Source: Acetivibrio mesophilus
Lineage (GTDB): Bacteria; Bacillota; Clostridia; Acetivibrionales; Acetivibrionaceae
Direction of reading: 5' to 3'
Assembly (NCBI RefSeq): GCF_004102745.1
Contig: NZ_RLII01000029.1
Coordinates: 1 to 39,123 of the forward strand
DNA: 39,123 bases
Shown in pieces: positions 33,401 to 39,123 of this stretch. The translations under genes and the position numbers were made by a program. Within the stretch, counting starts at the first letter, position 1. The number at the start of each line of letters is the position of its first letter. The notes beneath the pieces were generated by a model. It had not been told where the DNA came from and did not search any database. It saw nothing but the letters and a program-made list of their open reading frames with translations.

Positions 33401-33618
33401 CGCCGGAGATTTTATATGGTGATTTTAATGGAGATGGAACGATTAATTCCACAGATTTAACAGTATGCAAAAGGTTCCTGCTTTATATTTTAGGACCCGA
33501 ACAGATAAATGTGGACGCAGGAGATGTTGATGCCAATGGAAAGATTACTTCCACTGACTATACATATCTGAAAAGATATTTGTTAAAGGTTATTGACAAG
33601 TTTCCAGCACAGAAGTAA
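30457..33618 (+). CDS. Cellulosomal CotH kinase protein with lamin-tail domains and dockerin
   Basis: 1053 residues; ATG behind AAAGGGGAG. Signal peptide about 1-30. Two lamin-tail-type beta domains (about 33-170 and 192-330) are almost identical in their first halves. Residues 345-450 form a chitobiase/hexosaminidase C-terminal-like domain (IYYTTDGSDPVPG). The CotH kinase domain covers about 455-880, with LRNAGNDWTGALFRDEMMH, FLNGEYWGIYHIRERLDDKY and the metal-binding DTDFGFG. A beta repeat (YVFDHWEGITG) follows at 890-960, and the protein ends in a type I dockerin: GDFNGDGTINSTDLTVCKRF and GDVDANGKITSTDYTYLKRY, two calcium loops. It should be secreted and plug into a cohesin on a scaffoldin. 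CotH kinases phosphorylate proteins outside the cell or in spore coats. The target here is unknown; VTC and DUF4956 genes follow in the same operon. Confidence 0.94.
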   Translation: MKKVVSSTVIFAMLMAIMIPVCYFGAFAQATEALFINEVMSSNESTIRDGDVTDPKHGSKGGAYSDWIEIYNSGSRDVDLTGYILADSSAEWIFPQGIVPAGGYLLVWASDKDMVDQNGQLHTNFKLSASGETVTLRKPDGTIVDSVAVISLGDDQSYGRISDGASEFVVFSKATPGAANVYDAPTETTLFINEVMASNTSTIRDGDVDDPKHGSKGGAYSDWIEIYNSGSRDVDLTGYILADSSAEWIFPQGVVPAGGYLLVWASDKNMVAADGQLHTNFKISSSGEALTLKDPDGNVIDILVTINLLDDESYGRKTDGSSELSLLKPTPGAANVFDPSLIPVLEPAFSHQGGFYTDAFNLELTAKESGVKIYYTTDGSDPVPGEEGTAEYTSGINVKSRAGEPNVLSMIWDISNDQWNKWKAPKGEVFKCTTIKAIAARDDGAKSKVVTHSYFVDPEINTRYTLPVISLVTEYENLFDESTGLYVNENYEESGSEWERPVHVEFFETNGKLGFSQNAGLRIHGGWTRKYPQKSFRLYGDHYNDIGEFKYEIFPGLRGTGTGKKIKSFERLILRNAGNDWTGALFRDEMMHSLVSHLKIDTQSYRPCVVFLNGEYWGIYHIRERLDDKYLKEHYDLDDDKVAILDVFETPEVQEGDSTDVLAYTDDIINYLKTHSITEQSTYDYIKTKIDIENYIDYYVSEIFFGNTDWPGNNMCIWRYKTEDGQYHPEAPYGQDGRWRWMLKDTDFGFGLYGASVSHNTLAFAAGDKYEDYANEEWAVFLFKTLLQNEEFRNEFISRFADQLNTSFVPSRVTSIINDVVSTLEPEIKEHTDRWPFIKLTTTSFWETTWSQELNQIRNYANNRPGYVRQHILSKFGKNGVTGTASVSLNTNTTMGHIKINSIDIVSDTPAVANPDEWTGLYFKGVPVTLKAIPKDGYVFDHWEGITGVQQSLDTVTFTLSENMNITAVFRPEQEIPSPTPPPEILYGDFNGDGTINSTDLTVCKRFLLYILGPEQINVDAGDVDANGKITSTDYTYLKRYLLKVIDKFPAQK
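30550..31274 (+). repeat. Internal duplication of the lamin-tail domain
   Basis: About 30550-30800 and 31024-31274 match at 474-nt offset. GSKGGAYSDWIEIYNSGSRD and DVDLTGYILADSSAEWIFPQ are identical in both copies, and DNA identity is also high, pointing to a recent duplication or ongoing gene conversion. Confidence 0.85.
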
Positions 33619-33658
33619 TAATAACAGCAAGTAACATGATTAGGGGGGAATAAGGAAA

Positions 33659-34465
33659 TTGGCGATAGAGGTATTTAACAGATATGAGAAAAAGTTCCTG
33701 ATGGACAGCAAAACATATGAGAGAGTTCAACACATACTCAGTGAATATATGGAGCTTGATGAATACAATAAAGTAAATAATACCTACTATACAATATGCA
33801 ATATCTACTACGATACTCAAGACAACCAACTAATAAGGCATTCCATTTCAAAACCTAAATATAAGGAAAAATTGAGACTTCGTGCCTATGGAGTACCTTC
33901 CTTGGATGCTAAGGTATATTTGGAAATAAAGAAGAAGGTAAACGGGCTTGTAAACAAGAGAAGAACCAAGCTAATATTGAAAGAGGCTTATGAATTTGCG
34001 GCAACGGGCATTAAGCCTGAATATAAGAGTTATATGAATAAACAGGTTTTGAATGAAATCGAATACCTTTTAAAGGTTTATGATCTTGAGCCAAAGCTTT
34101 ATCTGGCATATGACAGAGTAGCATATTTTGGGATAAACAACAGAGACCTGAGAATAACCTTTGACACCAATATAAGATCCCGAAGAACGGATTTGAGACT
34201 TGAGCTGGGAGACCATGGGGAACGATTACTGGACGATGATATCTGGCTTATGGAGGTCAAAGCGGAGAAGAGCATACCTGTCTGGCTTTCAAGGATGCTT
34301 AGCCAGAATAAGTTATTTAAGACTAGCTTCTCAAAATATGGAACTGAGTACAAGAAGATGGTTCTAAGCAATATTATAAAGGAGGATGACTACAGGTGCT
34401 TGACGGAATACTCAATGCCACAACCGGCACAACACTATCCTTTGGAAGTACGATACTCACAATAA
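33659..34465 (+). CDS. VTC-domain protein (polyphosphate polymerase-like)
   Basis: 268 residues from a TTG start; AGGGGGGAATAAGG precedes it. The VTC tunnel-fold pattern is clear: FNRYEKKFLMD at the start, YYTICNIYYDTQDNQLIRHS, the basic KEKLRLRAYG, EIKKKVNGLVNKRRTKL, RITFDTNIRSRR, then the Glu-Lys pair in LMEVKAEKSIPVWL and a final FSKYGTEYKKM. The basic and acidic residues that line the phosphate tunnel in eukaryotic Vtc4 are represented. Vtc4 makes polyphosphate from ATP. Bacterial members are usually beside a DUF4956 membrane protein and a CotH kinase, exactly as here. It lies 40 nt after the CotH gene and overlaps DUF4956 by 70 nt, so the three form one operon. Polyphosphate synthesis is a family-based inference. 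Confidence 0.9.
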   Translation: MAIEVFNRYEKKFLMDSKTYERVQHILSEYMELDEYNKVNNTYYTICNIYYDTQDNQLIRHSISKPKYKEKLRLRAYGVPSLDAKVYLEIKKKVNGLVNKRRTKLILKEAYEFAATGIKPEYKSYMNKQVLNEIEYLLKVYDLEPKLYLAYDRVAYFGINNRDLRITFDTNIRSRRTDLRLELGDHGERLLDDDIWLMEVKAEKSIPVWLSRMLSQNKLFKTSFSKYGTEYKKMVLSNIIKEDDYRCLTEYSMPQPAQHYPLEVRYSQ

Positions 34466-35070
34466 TTGTTTCGTTTGCTTTGGGCATAATTATAAGCTTG
34501 GTGTACATAAACACCCATTCAAAAGGTCGATATTCTCAGAATTTTGCTTTGACGCTGGTTATGATACCAAGTATTATTGCCATAATTATTTTGTTGGTAG
34601 GAAGTAATGTTGCAAGAGCTTTTAGTCTTGCGGGAGCTTTCTCGATCATTCGCTTCAGAAGTGAAGCTGGAGATCCTAAAGACATTGCATATGTGTTTTT
34701 CACAATGGCAGCAGGTTTGGCCTGCGGTGTCGGATTTTTTGGATATGCCATACTTTTTACCATAGTACTCTGTATTTTCTTGGTTATCCTTGGTAAAGTA
34801 AATTTTGGTGCTAAAAAATCCTCATATAAGCTGCTGAAAGTTGTAATTCCGGAGGATCTTGATTATAAAAAAGAGTTTGAAGAGGTTTTTAACAAATACA
34901 CATTGAGCTACGAGCTGCAAAGAGTTAAAACAACGGATTTGGGGTCTCTTTATGAACTTGTATATATTGTATCTCTTTACTATGATACCGACGAAAAAGA
35001 ATTCATTGATGCGCTTCGCTGCCGTAATGGCAATTTAAGTATTATGCTGGGGATGAATGTTGATGTATAG
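34396..35070 (+). CDS. DUF4956 integral membrane protein
   Basis: 224 residues from a GTG at 34396 with AAAGGAGG upstream; the start lies 70 nt inside the end of the VTC gene in another frame. Four membrane segments at about 15-40, 52-72, 76-96 and 100-130, then a soluble C-terminal domain of about 90 residues (KLLKVVIPEDLDYKKEFEEV, then YELVYIVSLYYDTDEKEFID). The family signature SLAGAFSIIRFRSEAGDPKDIAYVFFTMAAGLACG is intact. Function is not established; by analogy with the membrane subunits of the yeast VTC complex it could pass polyphosphate or a lipid-linked product through the membrane. Confidence 0.9.
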   Translation: MLDGILNATTGTTLSFGSTILTIIVSFALGIIISLVYINTHSKGRYSQNFALTLVMIPSIIAIIILLVGSNVARAFSLAGAFSIIRFRSEAGDPKDIAYVFFTMAAGLACGVGFFGYAILFTIVLCIFLVILGKVNFGAKKSSYKLLKVVIPEDLDYKKEFEEVFNKYTLSYELQRVKTTDLGSLYELVYIVSLYYDTDEKEFIDALRCRNGNLSIMLGMNVDV

Positions 35071-35076
35071 TTGAAG

Positions 35077-35106
35077 CAAGTCAGGGGGATGGTTCCTCCT
35101 GACTTG
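35077..35106 (+). terminator. Terminator after the CotH/VTC/DUF4956 operon
   Basis: CAAGTCAGG (35077-35085) pairs with CCTGACTTG (35098-35106), then TCCTTTCTC. It lies between convergent genes and ends 9 nt before the stop of the minus-strand gene. Confidence 0.7.
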
Positions 35107-35114
35107 TCCTTTCT

Positions 35115-36011
35115 CTATATATTCACAAGGTATTTTTTCTCAAGCTTTATGGGTTGATAAGCCAATTTAGCTCTGCGCAGCCCATCTATGCCCAAGTCCT
35201 CCTGAAGATTTATAAATTCAACCTCACTAAAGCAAGTCTCTATCAAAGACTTGTTTAAAAATGGATAAATACCGGAAAAGCTATAGTTTCCTTTTTCAAA
35301 GTGAATAGTTGCCATCTTGTCGTTCAATTTTTCACCTATTGCAAATCCTGCTATTTCGTTGTCTGCATAAACGGCAATACCTTTTATATTAAACAGCTCG
35401 ATATTATTGAGAATGTCGATTATGGCTTTTTGCTCATTTTTGAGCTGCTCACTGTCTAAGGCCTTATAATCATACCATTTGAGGGACAAATCAATGCAAT
35501 CCCTTATAACTTCATGACTTTGGATTATTTCAATTCTGTAATCATATTTTTTTATAAATTGATTGTACTGATTCTTTTTTCTGTGATATTTACTGCCGGA
35601 CAGCGCAATCAAATCCTTACAGCTGAAAATATAATCAAAGTTATTTGTATCTTCATGAGAAGTTACGAGTTCCCCGAAGTTTTCATTAAGCTGATTTAAA
35701 AAAGCTGTTTCAACGTCACCGTACAGATATTTGAAATCCGGATTTCCTTTCCTTATGGTATTAAGTTTTGAAGTAATACCGGCTATTTTGTTTTTGTCGG
35801 CACCAATAGGCTGCATAAAATACGTGCCGTTGGCACCTGTGTGCTTTTTAACGACTATTGCGTCATCAACTATCGCAAACTCCGTATTATACATTTTTAT
35901 CCATATATAAAGTGTTAAAAATGAATATTCATAAGTCATAAAGTCATAATTTTTTAAATATTCATAAAAAAGCTCTCTGTCGTGTAACTCTAAAGCCTTG
36001 AAATTTAGCAT
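35115..36011 (-). CDS. DUF2156 protein (GNAT-like aminoacyl-phosphatidylglycerol synthase fold)
   Basis: 298 residues from the ATG at 36011, with AGGATGAG correctly spaced; a second ATG 9 nt upstream overlaps that ribosome site. The pattern is that of DUF2156: FLTLYIWIKMYNTEFAIVDD, FDYIFSCKDLIALSGSKYHR followed by KKNQYNQFIKKYDY, WYDYKALDSEQLKNEQKAI and GIAVYADNEIAGFAIGEKLN, ending in INLQEDLGIDGLRRAKLAYQP. The fold is a tandem GNAT, related to the soluble domain of MprF/LPG synthases that transfer amino acids from tRNA to phosphatidylglycerol. No membrane helices are present, so it is a cytoplasmic version with unknown acceptor. It converges on the VTC operon; joint function is not implied by strand. 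Confidence 0.85.
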   Translation of the reverse strand: MLNFKALELHDRELFYEYLKNYDFMTYEYSFLTLYIWIKMYNTEFAIVDDAIVVKKHTGANGTYFMQPIGADKNKIAGITSKLNTIRKGNPDFKYLYGDVETAFLNQLNENFGELVTSHEDTNNFDYIFSCKDLIALSGSKYHRKKNQYNQFIKKYDYRIEIIQSHEVIRDCIDLSLKWYDYKALDSEQLKNEQKAIIDILNNIELFNIKGIAVYADNEIAGFAIGEKLNDKMATIHFEKGNYSFSGIYPFLNKSLIETCFSEVEFINLQEDLGIDGLRRAKLAYQPIKLEKKYLVNI

Positions 36012-36322
36012 ATGTCTCATCCTACTTTAATTATTCTTTATCAAGTATTTCTTTGTTACTTACCATAATCAAAATATCTTAATAACTGTTATTATATATA
36101 ATTCGTAATTTTTTCGCTACTATATAAAAATTGCATTAAATAAGTAAAATTAATGATGTAGTTGCTTTATGATTATTATCCATAATTATTGCTTGATTTA
36201 ATCAAGATTTGACTATAAACCATATGCGTGAATAAGTTGGTAAGATTTATTTTGTAGTGAATGCAGCAATTAATTGCATCTCCATAAAGAATGGAAATAT
36301 CCTATAATTCTCCGAAAAAATG

Positions 36323-36351
36323 TTTACAATAATGCCAATTATATGTATAAT
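36323..36351 (+). promoter_or_regulatory. Sigma-A promoter
   Basis: TTTACA (36323-36328), 17 nt, TATAAT (36346-36351). It should drive the surface-protein gene that starts near 36441. Confidence 0.7.
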
Positions 36352-36383
36352 ATACATAATGTAAATTTAATACAAGTTTACAT
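36343..36383. promoter_or_regulatory. Nested inverted repeats over the -10 box, possible operators
   Basis: ATGTATA-A-TATACAT (36343-36357) covers the -10 box. ATGTAAA (36359-36365) and TTTACAT (36377-36383) form a second inverted repeat in the initial transcribed region. The TTTACA of the -35 box echoes the same word. Confidence 0.45.
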
Positions 36384-36440
36384 AACAAAAGCAATAGCTA
36401 TGCCGTGTAAAACGAAAGATTAAATGGATATAGATGTAGT

Positions 36441-37709
36441 GTGAGAAGAGTTATTTCAGCAGTAGTAGCAATTATTTTAGTATTTCAGGCAATATCTTTT
36501 TCAGCTTTTGCAGTATCAGCAGATGATGGCAAATTCAAGCCCGCCATTGATATTGGAGGTCAAATTGATTCTGAGGAAATAAGTGAGGAAGAGCTTCAGA
36601 GAATTTACGAAGAGTTTAAGCGGGAAGTGGAAAGTGATATTAAAGCACAAGAAGAGCTTATTTACGAAAAAATAAAGGAAGAAGAACAACTTAAGGAAAA
36701 GCTTACAAAGGATAGTGTAAAGGAATTAGCAGGTAAGTCCTCTTTATCAACAAAAGACGGTGCTGCACAAAATATTACAATGCAATCGAGTGAGCTTATA
36801 AATGCACCCTATGACCTTGATGCTGAAGTAATAAATGCATCGGTAAGTGGGAAACATGTTATTCTTACATGGATGCCGTCGGAAGGAGCCGAAGGATATA
36901 AGATATTTCAGGATGGTCAACAGATAGGAACAAGTACAATAGAAAAATTTGAGTTTGATATTTCACAAATAGGGGAGTATAACTATACTGTAAAAGCATA
37001 CAAAGGAACAATTGAATCCGAAAACAGTAAAACATTGACGATAGTTTTGGGTGATACAACAATTTCCCAAAATAAAATCCTTCAACATAATTATGTTTAT
37101 GGAGACAGTTTAACGATTTCCGGTGGAACTTAAAATTTAAACGGAAAAATGTTAAAAGCATATAATGCAATATTACAGAATAATAACGCGGAAATAGATA
37201 TAAATAACGGTAAGCTTATTGCAATGACTAATTATACGATTAGTGGAAATTCAACTCTTATAATGAATGACCCGAATGACTATGTTTATGTAAATGGTGA
37301 GTTTTACTTTAATACGTCTATAGAGCATAATCAAAATTACTTAAATAATGGTCTTATTCAAGTGGTTGGACACGTTTTTCAAGTAAATTCCTCGGGTAGT
37401 TTTCTGCCGGGAGGGTCTCATAAAGTTTACCTTAATTGTTTAGATATTATCGGTAATACAACTATCGGTTTTAACAATGATTACGTATCAAAGTTTAATA
37501 TATTAGGAATAAACAAACCTCTGTCAAAATATACTTTTAACCCTTCAGACAGGCCAATTTCAACATGGTACAACCAATTAATTTTTCTTGGAAGTGAGTT
37601 TTATATTAAAGATGATAATACACTAATAGCTCATTGGTATGGAATATATTATGAATTAACTAGAATATCTTATATTGAAAATGCTGAGTATAAAAAAGAA
37701 CATATATAG
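36441..37709 (+). pseudogene. Surface-protein gene interrupted by an in-frame stop
   Basis: A GTG at 36441 (weak ribosome site) opens a signal peptide (MRRVISAVVAIILVFQAISF, ending SAFA), a Glu/Lys-rich coiled-coil region about 45-95, and a fibronectin-III-like domain about 125-205 (VSGKHVILTWMPSEGAEGYKIFQDG). A TAA at 37131-37133 follows SLTISGGT, and the same frame then reads on (NLNGKMLKAYNAILQ...) to 37709 with DYVYVNGEFYFNTSIEHNQN and VYLNCLDI. The latter part resembles extracellular repeat regions that I recall from long clostridial surface proteins (VNGDF... SGxHKVxL). The whole is one gene of about 422 codons with one nonsense change, probably also cut short at its 3' end before the IS66 element. 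Confidence 0.65.
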
Positions 37710-37749
37710 CAGAATAATATTGTTTTTGATTAATTCGAAAACCTTCTGC

Positions 37750-37788
37750 AAACTCCTGATTACCTTAAAACATGGTTGTCAGGAGTTT
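37750..37788 (+). terminator. Hairpin after the surface-protein pseudogene
   Basis: AAACTCCTGA (37750-37759) pairs perfectly with TCAGGAGTTT (37779-37788), followed by CTTGG. It ends 4 nt before the first IS66-end copy. Confidence 0.65.
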
Positions 37789-37792
37789 CTTG

Positions 37793-37930
37793 GTAACCGT
37801 CAAATAGATCGTCACATAGTAGAATAGTTGCGCAGTTGATACAATCACTGTAGAAATAATTGTAAGCGTCAAATAGATCGTTACATAGTAGAATAGTTAC
37901 GTAGTTGATACAATCACTGTAGAAATAATT
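37793..37930 (+). repeat. Tandem duplication (2 x 69 bp) of an IS66 left end
   Basis: Copy 1 (37793-37861) and copy 2 (37862-37930) abut and differ at only a few bases. Each starts with an IS66-like terminal sequence, GTAACCGTC in the first and the canonical GTAAGCGTC in the second, followed by AAATAGATCG and ending TAGAAATAATT. Confidence 0.85.
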
Positions 37931-37945
37931 AAACGGGGTGATTGT

Positions 37946-38299
37946 ATGGACATTCAAAAATTAACATCTGAACAACAATTATCTAAGTGGGCGGAATTAA
38001 TACAAACCCGGCTTGAAAGTGGGCAAAGTATCAAAGAATTTTGCCTAATAAATGGAATAAGCAAAGCCACATACTATTATTGGCAGAAGAAAGTCAGTAA
38101 CGCAAAGTGTACAGTACTTGGAGGAGAAAAAGAATCTAAAACCGAAGTACCAAACGGATGGATGCAGCTTGCACCGAAACCGGCACACTCCGCAAAAGCC
38201 ACATTGGAAATTAAAATTAATGGCTGCAATGTCGCTGTAAACACGGAAACAGACTTAGAATTGTTGAAAAAAGTTTGCCAGGTGTTGATGTCGCTATGA
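37946..38299 (+). CDS. tnpA: IS66 accessory protein TnpA
   Basis: 117 residues; ATG with GGGGTG ahead of it. The N-terminal helix-turn-helix (SKWAELIQTRLESGQSIKEF, then GISKATYYYWQKKV, about 12-51) is characteristic of IS66 OrfA proteins, and the C-terminal block ATLEIKINGCNVAVNTETDLELLKKVCQVL is the usual conserved tail. It assists transposition, probably by binding element ends. The stop overlaps the tnpB start by 4 nt. Confidence 0.92.
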   Translation: MDIQKLTSEQQLSKWAELIQTRLESGQSIKEFCLINGISKATYYYWQKKVSNAKCTVLGGEKESKTEVPNGWMQLAPKPAHSAKATLEIKINGCNVAVNTETDLELLKKVCQVLMSL

Positions 38300-38649
38300 T
38301 AAGATGGAACGAAAAAACTGTGTATCTTTGCGGAAGATTATCGGATATGAGAAAATCAATCAACGGCCTGATAACACTTGTGCAAGAGAGCTTTTCCCTT
38401 GACCCGTTTGCGGATGCACTATTTGTGTTCTGTAACAGAAATAGAAACAGGATTAAAATCCTTGAATGGGATGGAGACGGGTTTTGGCTGTACTTTAAGC
38501 GATTGGAACGAGGGCGGTTTCGTTGGCCAACAGAAGAAGATTCCGCTACAATGATTCTTGATGTAAACGAATTAGCTTGCCTTATTGACAGTGCCAGATT
38601 AGAAAAAAAGCTTAGCCGAAAGGAAGTTTTAGAGCGTCAAATTTTATAA
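38296..38649 (+). CDS. tnpB: IS66 accessory protein TnpB
   Basis: 117 residues from the ATG at 38296, which overlaps the tnpA stop (ATGA); a longer frame exists but MIRWNEKTVYLCGRLSDMRK is the normal start. The IS66 Orf2 signature is complete: DMRKSINGL, DPFADALFVFCNRNRNRIKILEWDGDGFWLYFKRLERGRF, and ELACLIDS near the end. Translationally coupled to tnpA. The role is accessory; the catalytic protein is TnpC. Confidence 0.94.
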   Translation: MIRWNEKTVYLCGRLSDMRKSINGLITLVQESFSLDPFADALFVFCNRNRNRIKILEWDGDGFWLYFKRLERGRFRWPTEEDSATMILDVNELACLIDSARLEKKLSRKEVLERQIL

Positions 38650-38712
38650 AAAAATTCTTTAAAAAGTATGAAAAAACTGGATTCAATGTATTTTTTATGG
38701 TAGTATTATCCT

Positions 38713-39123
38713 ATGAAGAAACAAGAAATTTCAGTAGAAAAATTACTTGATATAATTGAAGAAAAAGAGCGAAGGATTGCTGAATTGGAACAACAAGTCC
38801 AATGGTTCATGGAACAAATACGCCTTTCAAAGCGTAAACAATTCGGTGTATCCAGCGAGCAAACAAAGATTGAGCAACTCAATCTTTTTAACGAAGATGA
38901 AGAGACTCACAATTTAGCAGTTTCCGAGCCACAAAGGATAGAAGTAAAAACTCATTACCGTAAGAGGACTCGTCTGACAACAGATAAGCTTCCTGCAGAT
39001 TTACCGATGGAGGTAATTGAGCACAAGTTACCCGAAAAGGATAGTATTTGCCCGGATTGCGGTGGCGAGTTGCATACAATGGGAAAAGAAACCCGTGATG
39101 AGTTGAAGGTTATTCCGGCGAAA
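38713..39123 (+). CDS. tnpC: IS66 transposase TnpC, N-terminal part (cut by window edge)
   Basis: 137 codons from the ATG at 38713 to the end of the window, no stop. The N-terminal coiled coil (IIEEKERRIAELEQQVQWFM) is followed by EQIRLSKRKQFGVSSEQT, the highly conserved IS66 segment, and by a zinc finger beginning CPDCGGELHTMGKE at about 121. The DDE catalytic core lies beyond the window. A spacer of 63 nt separates it from tnpB, without a strong ribosome site. Confidence 0.92.
   Translation, partial: MKKQEISVEKLLDIIEEKERRIAELEQQVQWFMEQIRLSKRKQFGVSSEQTKIEQLNLFNEDEETHNLAVSEPQRIEVKTHYRKRTRLTTDKLPADLPMEVIEHKLPEKDSICPDCGGELHTMGKETRDELKVIPAK

Larger units (their letters stand above)
36012..36440. 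other. AT-rich intergenic region upstream of the broken surface-protein gene
   Basis: About 430 nt. The first 300 contain only AT-rich sequence with no ORF or stable hairpin that I can see. The last part holds a promoter (36323-36351) and nested inverted repeats (36343-36383), listed separately. Confidence 0.5.
37862..39123 (+). mobile_element. IS66-family insertion sequence, left part
   Basis: The left terminal repeat GTAAGCGTC at 37862, followed by tnpA, tnpB and the start of tnpC in the normal IS66 order. The element continues past the window edge, so the right end and the 8-bp target duplication cannot be seen. A degenerate second left end lies at 37793. Confidence 0.85.

Noticed and set aside
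37793-37930. Tandem 69-bp repeat as a CRISPR fragment
   Set aside because: The two copies abut with no variable spacer and begin with IS66-type ends; no cas gene is near.

Overview
The window looks like chromosomal DNA of a low-GC, anaerobic, cellulose-degrading clostridium of the Acetivibrio/Ruminiclostridium type. The basis is a GH5 cellulase with CBM17/28-like modules and S-layer (SLH) anchors, a CotH protein ending in a type I dockerin (so a cellulosome is expected), a T-box riboswitch, strong AGGAGG ribosome binding sites, AT-rich spacers and an IS66 element. The dockerin calcium loops carry Ser-Thr at the usual recognition positions, which I recall as C. thermocellum-like; the genus call is inference. 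I see no rRNA, tRNA or CRISPR array.

Layout. 1-4.1 kb: a minus-strand TIR / transmembrane / trypsin-like protease fusion, a small NTF2-fold protein and a broken lipoprotein gene. 4.1-6.5 kb: an orphan promoter and hairpin, then a chemoreceptor behind a sigma-28-type promoter. 6.8-12.5 kb: a loose run of small, mostly unrecognised genes (membrane proteins, DUF3788, zinc ribbons, a lipoprotein), with a promoter/leader cassette that occurs twice. 12.6-16.5 kb: the SLH-anchored GH5 cellulase on the minus strand. 16.7-19.0 kb: UDP-glucuronate 4-epimerase and UDP-glucose 6-dehydrogenase, which together would make UDP-GlcA and UDP-GalA for surface polysaccharide.

19.3-23.9 kb is the most interesting part. 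A membrane-anchored DUF2207-type protein ends in ten Ala-Cys-His-Ser units. Its stop codon overlaps the start of a PqqD-like/radical SAM/SPASM maturase, whose stop in turn overlaps the start of a membrane protein; a GNAT acetyltransferase follows. This has the build of a ribosomally made, post-translationally modified peptide system in which the modified peptide is the cytoplasmic tail of a membrane protein.

24.0-27.0 kb: a complete T-box leader (specifier read as CUC, leucine) in front of an unusual fusion of a xylose-isomerase-like TIM barrel to an acyl-CoA ligase. 27.0-30.1 kb: a minus-strand lipoprotein, a glutaredoxin, an iron-sulfur aldo-keto reductase and an orphan OmpR-type response regulator. 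30.4-36.0 kb: CotH kinase-dockerin protein, VTC (polyphosphate polymerase-like) protein and DUF4956 membrane protein in one operon, then a convergent DUF2156 protein. 36.3-39.1 kb: a surface-protein gene split by an in-frame stop, then the left part of an IS66 element whose terminal 69 bp is tandemly duplicated; the element runs off the window.
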